64,000 nucleotides of DNA from JALOLG01 sp963776935 (GTDB lineage: Bacteria > Actinomycetota > Acidimicrobiia > Acidimicrobiales > Ilumatobacteraceae): NCBI GenBank assembly GCA_963776935.1, contig CAVZOP010000001.1:496001-560000 (forward strand), in the 5' to 3' direction. A model generated the notes under the pieces. The model worked only from the letters and a program-made list of their open reading frames with translations. It was not told where the DNA came from and made no database searches. This document shows, piece by piece, positions 43,184 through 52,499 of the stretch. A program made the translations under genes and the position numbers. Position 1 is the first letter of the stretch. The number at the start of each line of letters is the position of its first letter.

Positions 43184-44287
43184 TCACCGAGCCATGACGA
43201 CTGCGAGCGTGTCGAGGAAGCGGTCGTTCTCCTCAGGCGTCGAGATCGTCACGCGGATGCCCTCGTCGCTGAACGGGCGTGTCACGACGCCGCGGCGTTC
43301 GAGCTCGATGTACACCTCGTCGGTCCGCGCCCCGATCGGGAGGTAGACGAAGTTGGCCTGCGTATCGGGAAGCTCCCAGCCGGCGGCGGTCAGGGCGGCC
43401 GCGACACGTGACCGTTCGGCGAGGATCGCCGCGACACGTTCGCCGATCTCGCCCTCGGCGTCGATGGCGGCGATGCCGGCCGCCTGGGCGATGGCGTTGA
43501 CGGCGAACGGGAACAGCGTCTTGTCGACCGACGCGATCACGTCAGGGTGCCCGACCGCGTACCCGATGCGGATGCCGGCAAGGCCCTGCGCCTTCGAGAA
43601 CGTCCGCGTGACGACGACGTTGGGATGGTCGGGGAGCAACTCGCGCACAGGGTCGCCGTACGACGGGTCGAGGAACTCGCGGTACGCCTCGTCGACAACG
43701 ACGATCGTGCTCGGTTCGATCGACGCCAACAACTGGGCGATCTCGGACGTGCGCAACGCGGTCCCCGTCGGGTTGTTGGGCGTGGCGAGCAGCACGAGCT
43801 TGGTCGCCGGCGTGACGGCGGCGGCGACGGCGTCGAGGTCGAAGGCGTGCGCCGGCGTGAGCGGGATCGTGACCGCCGACCCGTTCATCAACTGCGTGTA
43901 CACGGGGTACACCTCGAACGAGCGCCACGGGTAGACGACCTCGTCGCCGGGATCGACGTAGGTGAGGAACAGCTGTTGGAGCAGACCGACCGAGCCGGCG
44001 CCGACCGTGATCCGCTCGACGTCGACGTCGAGCCAGCTCGCCAAACGCTCGCGCACCGCGGTCGCCCGGTGATCGGCGTAGCGGTTGGCGCCGGCGGCGG
44101 CTGCGGCTACCGCGGCCAGGATCGAAGCGACCGGTGGCAGCGGGTTCTCGTTGGACGCCAGCTTGATGGCGTTGGTGATGCCGTGCTCGGCCTCGGCCTG
44201 GGCTGCGCCCTTGCCGGGCCGGTAGGCGGGCAGGGCGTCGACGGCGGGGCGGGTCCGCCCGGCAACGGTCGAGTCGGGTGTCGTCAT
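43184..44287 (-). CDS. hisC: Histidinol-phosphate aminotransferase-like (HisC/Pat) protein
   Basis: A 367-residue class II PLP aminotransferase. Visible are VDALPAYRPGKGAAQAEAEH at the N-terminus, KLASNENPLPPVASILAAV, RYADHRATAVRERLA, ATPNNPTGTALRTSEI, VVVDEAYREFLDPSYGD and the PLP lysine in TRTFSKAQGLAGIRIGYAVG. The order is that of HisC. In actinobacteria the closely related Pat acts on phenylalanine and other aromatic amino acids. The adjacent indolepyruvate oxidoreductase uses aromatic 2-oxo acids, so Pat is as likely as HisC. No other his gene is nearby. Confidence 0.82.
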   Translation of the reverse strand: MTTPDSTVAGRTRPAVDALPAYRPGKGAAQAEAEHGITNAIKLASNENPLPPVASILAAVAAAAAGANRYADHRATAVRERLASWLDVDVERITVGAGSVGLLQQLFLTYVDPGDEVVYPWRSFEVYPVYTQLMNGSAVTIPLTPAHAFDLDAVAAAVTPATKLVLLATPNNPTGTALRTSEIAQLLASIEPSTIVVVDEAYREFLDPSYGDPVRELLPDHPNVVVTRTFSKAQGLAGIRIGYAVGHPDVIASVDKTLFPFAVNAIAQAAGIAAIDAEGEIGERVAAILAERSRVAAALTAAGWELPDTQANFVYLPIGARTDEVYIELERRGVVTRPFSDEGIRVTISTPEENDRFLDTLAVVMAR

Positions 44288-44303
44288 CGTGATCGTCGTC
44301 GTT

Positions 44304-47300
44304 TCAGCGGGTGGTGAGCTCGGCCAGCAGCTCGTTGACCCGGGCACGGTAGCGCTCGACGTTGCGCTCCTTGACCGCCTCGTAGCCGCGGATCATCTCG
44401 GCGGCACCTGCGATCTCGACGGCGAGACCGTACGAATCGTCGTCGCCGTGCTCGCCGGGCACCTCCGCCAGGGCCGCGAGCACGTTCTCGATCGTCGTGC
44501 GGTACTCGTCGACGAGCAACCGCTCCATCTGGCGATGTGCCGAACGAGCGAACGGATCGAGCCACGTCCCGCGCAGCCGCTTGGCGCGGGCGAGCAACGC
44601 GAACATCGGTCGCGCGCTCTTGGTGAGTCGGATCTTGCGCTTGCCGCGGAACCGTCGCAACGCGGGCGGGGAGAGGTGGAACGACACCGCCGCGCCGTCG
44701 CCGAACTGGGCCTGGATGTCGGCCCAGAACCGTGGATCGCGGTGCAACCGGGCGACCTCGTACTCGTCCTTGACGGCCATCAACTTGTACAGGCTGCTGG
44801 CGACCGCTCGCGTCAACCGCGCGTCGGCGTGGTCGACTGCGTCGACGTCGCTCACGCGGCTGACGAACTCGAGGTAGCGCCGTGCGAACGCATCGTCCTG
44901 GTAGGCGACGAGGTCGGCGGCGCGATGGCGGATCAGCGCGGCCACGTCGGCGGGCACACCTGCGGGCACGAGCTTGGTGAGTCGGCGCGACAGTTCGGCG
45001 TCCGGACGGGGATGCGGCGGCGTCGTGAACCGGATGCGCAGCTCGGGGTCGAGGAACAGCCACCGGCCGAGCTCGAACGCGCCACGGTTCATCTCGACGG
45101 CGACGCCGTTGAGGTCGATCGCCCCGTCGATCGCGGCGGCCGACAGCGGGATCACGCCGGCCTGGAACGCAGTGCCGAGGGTGACCATGTTCGTCACCAC
45201 GCCCGTGCCGAACACGGCCCGCGTCGCGGCCTCGGCGTCGATCACCACGTGGTCCGCGGTCTGCGCCGCGATCCGCTCGACGAGCCGATCGACGTCGGGG
45301 AAGGGAAGATCGGGATCGAGGATCATCGCTCCCGTCGGTGTGCGCGTCACCGACACGATCGCCGTCGTGCGATCGGGCGACATGCGGGCGAGGTTCGCCG
45401 GCGTGACGGCACCGAGCACGTCGAAGGCGAGCACCGCGTCGGCCTCGCCCTCGCCGAGCCGGTTGCCTGACACCGAATCGGCCGGCCCGATGCGCACGTG
45501 CGACACGACCGGCCCCGCCTTCTGGCTCATGCCGGTCTGGTCGAGCCCGACCGACGCCTTGCCGTCGAGCAGGGCGGCCGTGCCGAGGACCTGGCTGACC
45601 GTCGTGACACCGGTGCCGCCGATGCCGACGAACAAGAGGTCGGCCCGCTCGGGGATGACCGGGTCGGGAAGCGCCCCACGGCTCTCGTCAGGCTCGTCGA
45701 TCGGTCGTGGTGTTCCCGGGGTGATCGTCACGAACGACGGGCAGTCGCCCTCGAGGCAGCTGCGGTCGATGTTGCACGACTCCTGGTGGATGCGCGTCTT
45801 GCGGCCGAACTCGGTCTCGACCGGCTGCAGGCTGAGGCAGTACGACACTTGGACGCAATCGCCGCAGCCCTCGCACACGCGCTCGTTGATGAAGACCCGC
45901 TCCTTGGGAACCGCGACCTCGCCGCGCTTGCGCTGGCGCCGCAGCTCGGTGGCGCAGGCCTGGTCGAAGATGAGGATCGACACGCCGTCCGTCGTCATCA
46001 ACTCGTGCTCGGCCTCGTCGATGCGAGCCCGCCCCCACACGGTGGTGCCGGGCGCCCACAACGCATCCGATCCGTACTTGTCGGGGTCGTCAGCGCACAC
46101 GATGATGCGGCTGACGCCTTCGGCTTGCAGCACTCGCGTCAGCTTCGGAGCGTCCATGCCGCCGGCGACGGCCTGACCGCCGGTCATCGCGACCGTGCCG
46201 TTGAGCAGGATCTTGAACGTCATCGGCGTGCCGAAACCGACGGCCTGCCGCACGGCCAACGATGCCGAGTGGGCGAACGTCCCGTCGCCGACGTTCTGGA
46301 ACAGGTGCGGTGGGTCGACCATGAACGCGTGGGCGCCGACCCACGCCACACCCTCGCCCCCCATCTGCGTGGACATCACGGTCCAGTCGGGCGAGAGCAC
46401 GTGGCAGCCGATCCCGGCGCCGCCGACCGCACCGTCGGGCACCTGCGTCGAGCGGCCGTGCGGGCAACCGCTGCAGAAGAACGGCTTGCGGCGTTCCTCG
46501 TCCACCACGATCGTGAGTGGGATCAGCCGGCGGGCGGGCTCGAACGCCAGACCGTCGAAGCGATCGCCCAGGACGCGGACGAGCGTGCGGGCGACGAGGT
46601 CGACGTCGACGATGCCGTGGTCGGGCACGAGCGGGGCGCCGTCGCGATCGCGCTTGCCGAGCACGTCGGGGCGATCGGCGCGGTGGTACAGCAGGTCCTT
46701 GATCTGCGTCTCGAGGAAGGCCCGCTTCTCCTCGATCACGACGACCGTCGTGACACCGCGCAACGCGTTGGCGAGGCGTCGTGGCGCGAGCGGCCATACC
46801 TGGGCGGGCTGGTAGACGCGCACGCCCTTCCCAGACAGGTCGTGCTCGGTGATGCCGAGCCGGCTCAACGCGTCGCGCAGCTCGTAGTACACCCGACCGG
46901 GTGTCACCAGCAGCAGTGAGGCGTCCGGCGGGTCGACGACGATCCGGTCGATCTCGTTGGCGTCGGCGAAGCGGCGGGCGGCCTCGATGCGACCGGTGCG
47001 GATCTCGATCTCGAGCGGATCGGTGTGCACCGGCTGCAACGTGATGTGCTGCGTCGCCTTCCACGGTGAGTCGCGCCACGTGAACTCGGGGCGCACGAAA
47101 CGGCGCTCGTCGGTGGCCGAAACGGTCTGATAGGCGTCGGCGACCTCGGTCACGATCTTCAGCGCCGACCAGGCGCCGCAGTACCTCGACAGCTCGTAGG
47201 CGTAGCGACCGAGGGCGATCACCTCGGCCACCGAGCCGGGGTACACGACCGGCAACTCGAGGTCGGCGAGCGTCAGCTCCGACGCCGACGGCAGGGCCGA

Positions 47301-47756
47301 GGACTTGTTCTGGGGATCGTCACCGACCACGGCGAGGGCGCCACCGAACTCGCCGACACCGACCCAGTTCGCCTCACGGATCGCGTCGCTCGCCCGGTCG
47401 AGACCGGGCGCCTTGCCGTACCACATGCCGAGCACGCCGTCGTACTTGCCGGTGCCGATCACGTTTGCCACCTGTGACCCCCAGACCGCCGTGGCGCCGA
47501 GCTCTTCGTTCAACCCGGGGACGAACCGCACGTCGAGCTCGTGGAGGATCGCCCGCTGCTGGCCGATCACCGCGTCGAGCCCGCCGACCGGCGAACCGGG
47601 GTACCCCGAGATCAGGCCGGCGGTGCGAAGCCCGGCACGCCGGTCGGCGCGGCGCTGGTCGATGATCGTGCGCACGATCGCGTGCATCCCGCCGATCGCG
47701 ATGTCGCCCCGATCAGCCGCGAAGCGATCGCGCAAGTCGAACGTGGTGACCGTCAT
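44304..47756 (-). CDS. Indolepyruvate ferredoxin oxidoreductase, fused alpha-beta (IorAB-type)
   Basis: An 1150-residue enzyme that oxidatively decarboxylates aryl-pyruvates (or related 2-oxo acids) to acyl-CoA. N-terminal part: LISGYPGSPVGGLDAVIGQQ (pyrimidine-binding domain). Middle: KPFFCSGCPHGRSTQVPDGA, AGIGCHVLSPDW and GGEGVAWVGAHAF (ThDP-binding region, residues about 430-490). Iron-sulphur region: CEGCGDCVQVSYCLSLQPV and CNIDRSCLEGDCPSF (about residues 635-680). C-terminal gamma-type domain: LLFVGIGGTGVTTVSQVLGT and QTGMSQKAGPVVSHVRIG. Fused enzymes of this size occur in proteobacteria and actinobacteria. The gene is intact and 17 bases upstream of the aminotransferase. Confidence 0.92.
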   Translation of the reverse strand: MTVTTFDLRDRFAADRGDIAIGGMHAIVRTIIDQRRADRRAGLRTAGLISGYPGSPVGGLDAVIGQQRAILHELDVRFVPGLNEELGATAVWGSQVANVIGTGKYDGVLGMWYGKAPGLDRASDAIREANWVGVGEFGGALAVVGDDPQNKSSALPSASELTLADLELPVVYPGSVAEVIALGRYAYELSRYCGAWSALKIVTEVADAYQTVSATDERRFVRPEFTWRDSPWKATQHITLQPVHTDPLEIEIRTGRIEAARRFADANEIDRIVVDPPDASLLLVTPGRVYYELRDALSRLGITEHDLSGKGVRVYQPAQVWPLAPRRLANALRGVTTVVVIEEKRAFLETQIKDLLYHRADRPDVLGKRDRDGAPLVPDHGIVDVDLVARTLVRVLGDRFDGLAFEPARRLIPLTIVVDEERRKPFFCSGCPHGRSTQVPDGAVGGAGIGCHVLSPDWTVMSTQMGGEGVAWVGAHAFMVDPPHLFQNVGDGTFAHSASLAVRQAVGFGTPMTFKILLNGTVAMTGGQAVAGGMDAPKLTRVLQAEGVSRIIVCADDPDKYGSDALWAPGTTVWGRARIDEAEHELMTTDGVSILIFDQACATELRRQRKRGEVAVPKERVFINERVCEGCGDCVQVSYCLSLQPVETEFGRKTRIHQESCNIDRSCLEGDCPSFVTITPGTPRPIDEPDESRGALPDPVIPERADLLFVGIGGTGVTTVSQVLGTAALLDGKASVGLDQTGMSQKAGPVVSHVRIGPADSVSGNRLGEGEADAVLAFDVLGAVTPANLARMSPDRTTAIVSVTRTPTGAMILDPDLPFPDVDRLVERIAAQTADHVVIDAEAATRAVFGTGVVTNMVTLGTAFQAGVIPLSAAAIDGAIDLNGVAVEMNRGAFELGRWLFLDPELRIRFTTPPHPRPDAELSRRLTKLVPAGVPADVAALIRHRAADLVAYQDDAFARRYLEFVSRVSDVDAVDHADARLTRAVASSLYKLMAVKDEYEVARLHRDPRFWADIQAQFGDGAAVSFHLSPPALRRFRGKRKIRLTKSARPMFALLARAKRLRGTWLDPFARSAHRQMERLLVDEYRTTIENVLAALAEVPGEHGDDDSYGLAVEIAGAAEMIRGYEAVKERNVERYRARVNELLAELTTR

Positions 47757-47790
47757 TGCGCCAGTCTGTCGGGAACACGCCCGACTCCCC

Positions 47791-47841
47791 CGTTCTGTCT
47801 GCTTCAGACTGCCCGTGGGCTCATCTGAAGCAGACAGAACG
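47791..47841 (-). terminator. 18-base perfect inverted repeat
   Basis: CGTTCTGTCTGCTTCAGA (47791-47808) and its exact reverse complement (47824-47841) flank a 15-base spacer, between the stop of the aldehyde dehydrogenase gene and the start of the indolepyruvate oxidoreductase gene on the same strand. It would form a long hairpin in RNA. There is no U tract; runs of C/G flank both arms. A regulatory protein site is the alternative. Confidence 0.6.
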
Positions 47842-47861
47842 AGGGTTGGGGGGCGTCGGGG

Positions 47862-49289
47862 TTACCAGGAGGTGGCGATGTACTGGGTCTCGCAGAACTC
47901 GTAGATGCCCTCGCTGGCGCCTTCGCGGCCGAGGCCGGATTGCTTCATGCCGCCGAACGGCGCCGCCGGATCGGACACCGCGCCCCGGTTGAGACCGATC
48001 ATCCCGGCCTGGATGCGCTCGGAGACACGCAGGCCCTTGGCCAGATCGCGGGTGTAGACGTAGCCGGTGAGACCCAGCTCGGTGTCGTTGGCCTGGTCGA
48101 TCACGGTGTCGGTGTCGGTGAACGGGATCACTGGCGCGACCGGCCCGAAGATCTCCTCGCGAGTGATCGGCGAGTCGGGTTCGACGTCGCCGAGCACGGT
48201 CGGCAGGTAGAAGAAGCCAGGGCCGCCGGCGGGCGAGCCGCCGAGGGCGACCGACGCACCAGCGCCGGTGGCCGCCTTCACCAGCCCGTCGACCGTCTCG
48301 AGCGCGCCCGCGTTGATCAGCGGCCCGCACGTGACGCCGTCGTCGAAGCCGTTGCCGATCTTGACGTTCTTCATCGCGGCCGCGAACTTCTCGGTGAACT
48401 CGTCGCTGACGCTCGCCTCGACGTAGAACCGGTTCGCCGCCGTGCACGTCTCGGCGGAGTGGCGCATCTTGGCGACCATCGCCCCCTCGACGGCGGCGTC
48501 GAGATCGGCGTCGGCGAACACGATGAACGGGGCGTTGCCGCCGAGCTCCATCACGACCTTCAACACGCGGTCGGCGGCGCGGCGCAGCAGCACCCGCCCG
48601 ACCTCCGTCGACCCGGTGAACGACACCATTCGCACGGCACGATGATCGACGGCCGCGTCGAACCACGGGCCCGACTCCAACGTCGGGACGACGTTGACGA
48701 CGCCCGGCGGCACGCCGGCCTCACCGAGCAGGTCGGCGATGCGAAGTGCGGTGAGCGGCGTCTCCTTCGGCGGCTTGATGACAACGGAGTTGCCGGCACC
48801 GAGGGCGGGGGCCAACTTCCGCGTGATCATCGCCGCCGGGAAGTTCCACGGCGTGACCATGACCACGACTCCGACGGGGGGGTGATGCACGATGATCCGG
48901 TTGGCGCCCGACGGCGCCAGTCCGAGTGAGCCGCGGATGCGCACCGTCTCCTCGGCGTTCCAGCGGAAGAACTCGGCCGCGTAGGCGACCTCGCCCTTGG
49001 CGTCGCCCATCGGTTTGCCGTTCTCGCGCACGATGAGCTCGGCCAGTTCTGTCGTGTGGTCGATGAGGATGTCGAAGCAGCTCCGCAGCACCTCGGAACG
49101 GACACGCGGTGCCGTCGCCGCCCACCCGCGTTGAGCGACCTCGGCCGCATCACACGCGGCGACGGCGTCGGCCGGTGTGCCGGCCGCGACCTTCGTGAAC
49201 TCCTCGCCCGTCGCCGGATCGATGATCGGGATCCACTCCCCGGTCGATCCGTCCCGCCACTGGTCGCCGATCAACAACTGGGTGCGCAT
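47862..49289 (-). CDS. NAD(P)-dependent aldehyde dehydrogenase (succinate-semialdehyde dehydrogenase-like)
   Basis: A 475-residue ALDH. TPWNFPAAMITRKLAPALGA and GNSVVIKPPKETPLTALRIA form the cofactor site, FTGSTEVGRVLLRRAAD the GSTxVG motif, VMELGGNAPFIVF holds the general base glutamate, and AETCTAANRFYVEAS the catalytic cysteine. FGPVAPVIPF and FGGMKQSGLGREGASEGIYEF complete the set. These match GabD-type enzymes, which usually oxidise succinate semialdehyde. Other short aldehydes are possible. The gene is intact. Confidence 0.88.
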   Translation of the reverse strand: MRTQLLIGDQWRDGSTGEWIPIIDPATGEEFTKVAAGTPADAVAACDAAEVAQRGWAATAPRVRSEVLRSCFDILIDHTTELAELIVRENGKPMGDAKGEVAYAAEFFRWNAEETVRIRGSLGLAPSGANRIIVHHPPVGVVVMVTPWNFPAAMITRKLAPALGAGNSVVIKPPKETPLTALRIADLLGEAGVPPGVVNVVPTLESGPWFDAAVDHRAVRMVSFTGSTEVGRVLLRRAADRVLKVVMELGGNAPFIVFADADLDAAVEGAMVAKMRHSAETCTAANRFYVEASVSDEFTEKFAAAMKNVKIGNGFDDGVTCGPLINAGALETVDGLVKAATGAGASVALGGSPAGGPGFFYLPTVLGDVEPDSPITREEIFGPVAPVIPFTDTDTVIDQANDTELGLTGYVYTRDLAKGLRVSERIQAGMIGLNRGAVSDPAAPFGGMKQSGLGREGASEGIYEFCETQYIATSW

Positions 49290-49311
49290 GCGACGAACGG
49301 TAGTCCGGTCC

Positions 49312-50118
49312 TCAGGCGAAGGCGGCGGCCAGGTCGGCGCGACTGGCGCCCGACGTGGCGTACGTCGACGTGCCCGACTCGAGCAGCTCCCGGCCGCCGA
49401 CCATCAGCGCGCCGTACGCAGCGCGGGCCAACGATCCGCCCGTCGAGACCCTGCGCACCCCGACCGTTCCGAGCTCGGCGACCGTCGGCCCACCGGGGAG
49501 TGCGAGCACGTTCACGGGCGCACCGACAGCGTCGACCACTCGGCGGATCTGTTCGAGATCGGCGAGGCCAGGCGCGTAGAGGCAATCGGCGCCGGCGGCG
49601 CGGTAGGCGATCAGCCGGCTGATCGTGTCGTCGAGGTCCTGGATCCCGTGCAGAAGGTTCTCGGCCCGCGCCGTCAACACCATCGGATCCGGACCGGCGT
49701 GGGCCGCCTCCGCCGCGGACGCGACGCGTTCGGTCGCCAGCGACTGGTCGTCGATGCGGTCGTTGGCCGGATCCCAGTCCTCGATCGAGCATCCCGCCGC
49801 ACCGGCGTCCATCAGCAGCGACACGGTCTCGGCGACACCGGCAACGTCGTCGGCGAAGCAGCGCTCGCTGTCGATGTTGAGTGGCAGGTCGGTCGCTGCC
49901 GACAACGCGGCCGCGTGGGCGACGAGCTCGTCCCGCGAGACGGTCATGTCGTTCTTGCCGAGCGTCCACGCGAAACCGGCGCTGGTGGTCGCCAGGGCTT
50001 CGAACCCGAGGCTGGCGAGCAGGCGCGCCGAGCCGACGTCCCACGGGTTCGGCATCACGAAGATCCCATCGCTGGCATGCAACTCGTGGAATCGGGCGCG
50101 TCGTTCGGCAGCGGTCAT
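49312..50118 (-). CDS. Isocitrate lyase/PEP mutase family protein
   Basis: A 268-residue TIM-barrel protein: FHELHASDGIFVMPNPWDVG, SARLLASLGFEALATTSAGF, LPLNIDSERCFADDVAGVAE, AGCSIEDWDPANDRIDDQSL (the metal-binding ED pair) and VLTARAENLLHG. These are the features of the PEP-mutase/2-methylisocitrate lyase-like group whose members are often oxaloacetate hydrolases or C-C lyases. The KKCGH catalytic loop of isocitrate lyase is absent. ATG 50118 follows a GGAGGAG. Function not assigned. Confidence 0.82.
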   Translation of the reverse strand: MTAAERRARFHELHASDGIFVMPNPWDVGSARLLASLGFEALATTSAGFAWTLGKNDMTVSRDELVAHAAALSAATDLPLNIDSERCFADDVAGVAETVSLLMDAGAAGCSIEDWDPANDRIDDQSLATERVASAAEAAHAGPDPMVLTARAENLLHGIQDLDDTISRLIAYRAAGADCLYAPGLADLEQIRRVVDAVGAPVNVLALPGGPTVAELGTVGVRRVSTGGSLARAAYGALMVGGRELLESGTSTYATSGASRADLAAAFA

Positions 50119-50401
50119 CTCTGGCTCCTCCTCGTGGACGACGCAGCAGTCGTGCGTTCGGATGCCATGATCGCCGCGGATCCCGATCGATGCCAGCGGG
50201 ATCCGGACAGCGACGTCGCGACGACACCACCACCAATCGTCCCTGAGCGTCATGATCACCGGGATCTGACCACCGCCGCCGTGGCGGAAGCGGCGCGGGC
50301 CTCCCGGGCTCGACTGCCTCCGCACGTTCGCCACCGGTCCGGTTCGCTATGTCCCGACTGGAGGGACCGCGCCGCGCTGAACGGCCATCATGGCCGGGTG
50401 G

Positions 50402-51190
50402 TCAGATGGCTGCGCCGCTCCGTCCGGCGCCGGCCGCGAACCGGCGGGCGCCATCGAGCGTCTCGCCGGATTCGATCGAGTCACGCCCCCACCTGACCTC
50501 GTTGCCGATGGCGGCCGCCTCGTCGAGGTCCCATTGCTCGAGCGCCGACATGCGGTCGTTGCGCATGCAGTGCTGCGGAAGGGCGGCCAGTTCGTGGGCG
50601 AGGGCGACCGCCACCCGGAGCGCCTCGCCAGGTGCGCAGACGCGGTTCACGAGGCCGATCCGCTCGGCCTCGACACCATCGACACCACGGCCGGTCAGGA
50701 TCAGGTCGATCGCCCGGCTGTGGCCGATCAGGCGCGGCAGGCGGATCGTGCCGAGGTCGACGAGCGGCACACCGAACCGCCGGCAGTAGACGCCGAGCAC
50801 GGCGTCGGCGGCCGCGACCCGGAGGTCGCACCACAGTGCGAGTTCGATCCCACCGGCGACGGCAGGGCCCTCGATCGCCGCGATCACGGGCTTGCCGAGC
50901 CGCAGCCGGGTCGGGCCCATCGGACCCGGCCCCTCGTCGGTGATGGCCACCGGGCGTCGCTGACCACCCGCGATCGCCTTCAGGTCGGCGCCGGCGCAGA
51001 AGTAGCCACCGGCTCCGGTGAGCACCGCTACGTGCGCTGTCTCGTCGGCGTCGAACGCCTCGAACGCCCCGAGCAGTGCCGCGGCCGTCGCCGCGTCGAC
51101 CGCGTTGCGGCGCTCGGGACGGACGATCGTGACGATCCGCACCGGCCCGTCGTCGACCACGTCGACAGTGCCCTCACCGTTCGACCCCAC
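50402..51190 (-). CDS. Enoyl-CoA hydratase/isomerase family protein
   Basis: A 262-residue crotonase-fold protein. The oxyanion hole sequences are VLTGAGGYFCAGADLKAIAG and PVIAAIEGPAVAGGIELALW. The first catalytic glutamate position of true hydratases (about residue 113) is in GIELAL, and the second, usually at GE/LGI..P, is replaced in FGVPLVDLGTIRLPRLIGHS. It could thus be an isomerase, hydrolase or dehydratase. The length and fold are normal. Same strand as DeoA/DeoC, but the gap of 35 bases to deoA leaves operon membership open. Confidence 0.83.
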   Translation of the reverse strand: MGSNGEGTVDVVDDGPVRIVTIVRPERRNAVDAATAAALLGAFEAFDADETAHVAVLTGAGGYFCAGADLKAIAGGQRRPVAITDEGPGPMGPTRLRLGKPVIAAIEGPAVAGGIELALWCDLRVAAADAVLGVYCRRFGVPLVDLGTIRLPRLIGHSRAIDLILTGRGVDGVEAERIGLVNRVCAPGEALRVAVALAHELAALPQHCMRNDRMSALEQWDLDEAAAIGNEVRWGRDSIESGETLDGARRFAAGAGRSGAAI

Positions 51191-51225
51191 GAGAGCCGAA
51201 GCTAGCTCAACGACCGCGACGAGGC

Positions 51226-52491
51226 TCAGGCGTCGACGGTGTAGGCGGCGCGGATCTGCCGGGCGGCGAGATCGGCCTGTTCGGCGGTACGGGCGTGCAC
51301 GATCGCCAGCGGGCGATCGGCCCCGACGGCGGCCCCGACCTCGGCCAGCTCGGTGAGGCCCACGGCGGGGTCGATCGGGTCCTGCGGGCGGGTCCGGCCG
51401 CCGCCGAGCGTGACCACCGCGAGGCCGACCTCTCGGGTTTCGATCGCCGACACCTGGCCGGCGTGCTCGGGAGCGACCGGCACGACGACGTCGGCGCGTT
51501 CGAGGTGGCGATCGGGGTGCTCGACGAGGTCAGCCGGACCACCGAGGGCGACGACCATCTCGGCGAACTTCTCCGCCGCCGCGCCGTCGAGGGCGGCTTC
51601 GAGCTGCGCCCGGCCGGCGTCGGTGTCGGTCGCCAGCGAGGCGAGCACCAGCATCTCGGCACCGAGCGCCACGACGACCTCGTGCATCCGCGGTTCGCGC
51701 TTGGCGCCCGTGAGGTAGTCGATCGCGTAGACCACCTCGAGCGCGTTCCCGGCCACGGTCGCCAGCGGTTGGTCCATGTCCGTCAGCAGGGCGCGCGTCG
51801 GCAGTCCCGCTCCGGTGGCGACCTCGACCAGTGCGTCGGCGAGCTCCTGCGCCTTCTCGCGACTCGACATGAACGCGCCGTTGCCGAACTTCACGTCCAT
51901 CGCCAACCCGTCGAGCCCGGCGGCGAGCTTCTTCGACAGGATCGAGGCGGTGATGAGCGGGACCGACTCGACCGTGGCGGTCACGTCGCGGATCGCGTAC
52001 AGCCGCTTGTCGGCGGGTGCCAGATCGTCGGTCTGACCGATGATCGCGCAGCCGACGTCACGCACGACGCGACGGAACGTCTCGCGATCCGGCATCGCGT
52101 CGTACCCCGGGATCGCGAACATCTTGTCGAGCGTCCCGCCGGTGTGGCCCAAGCCACGCCCGGAGATCATCGGCACGAACGCGCCGCACGCGGCGACGGC
52201 GGGCGCCAGCATCAAGCTCACGGTGTCACCGACGCCGCCCGTCGAGTGCTTGTCGACCACGGGTCCTTCGAGGTCGTCCCACGACAGCACGACACCGCTG
52301 TGGGTCATCGCCAGCGTGAGCGCGACTCGCTCTTCGAGCACCATGCCCTTGAAGTAGACCGCCATCGCCAGCGCCGCTGCCTGCCCTTCGGACACGGCGC
52401 CGCTCACCAGGCCGGCGACGAACTGTTCGATCTCCGCCGCCGGCAGCTCACCACCGTCACGCTTGAGCCGGATGACCTCCTGCGGCAGCAC
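51226..52491 (-). CDS. deoA: Thymidine phosphorylase
   Basis: A 421-residue pyrimidine nucleoside phosphorylase. Family signatures are VIRLKRDGGELPAAEIEQFV, AVYFKGMVLEERVALTLAM, DKHSTGGVGDTVSLMLAPAV (phosphate site), PMISGRGLGHTGGTLDKM, and DVKFGNGAFMSSREKAQELA. The C-terminal domain is complete. DeoA splits thymidine or deoxyuridine to base and deoxyribose-1-phosphate. The GTG at 52491 gives the usual N-terminus (LPQEVIRLKRDGG). It lies just downstream of deoC, an expected operon for deoxynucleoside breakdown. Confidence 0.9.
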   Translation of the reverse strand: MLPQEVIRLKRDGGELPAAEIEQFVAGLVSGAVSEGQAAALAMAVYFKGMVLEERVALTLAMTHSGVVLSWDDLEGPVVDKHSTGGVGDTVSLMLAPAVAACGAFVPMISGRGLGHTGGTLDKMFAIPGYDAMPDRETFRRVVRDVGCAIIGQTDDLAPADKRLYAIRDVTATVESVPLITASILSKKLAAGLDGLAMDVKFGNGAFMSSREKAQELADALVEVATGAGLPTRALLTDMDQPLATVAGNALEVVYAIDYLTGAKREPRMHEVVVALGAEMLVLASLATDTDAGRAQLEAALDGAAAEKFAEMVVALGGPADLVEHPDRHLERADVVVPVAPEHAGQVSAIETREVGLAVVTLGGGRTRPQDPIDPAVGLTELAEVGAAVGADRPLAIVHARTAEQADLAARQIRAAYTVDA

Positions 52492-52499
52492 GGCCGGCG

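Noticed and set aside
50119..50401. A possible small gene in the gap
   Set aside because: No reading frame here has family features or a ribosome-binding site; apart from the upstream region of the PEP-mutase-like gene I see nothing in it.
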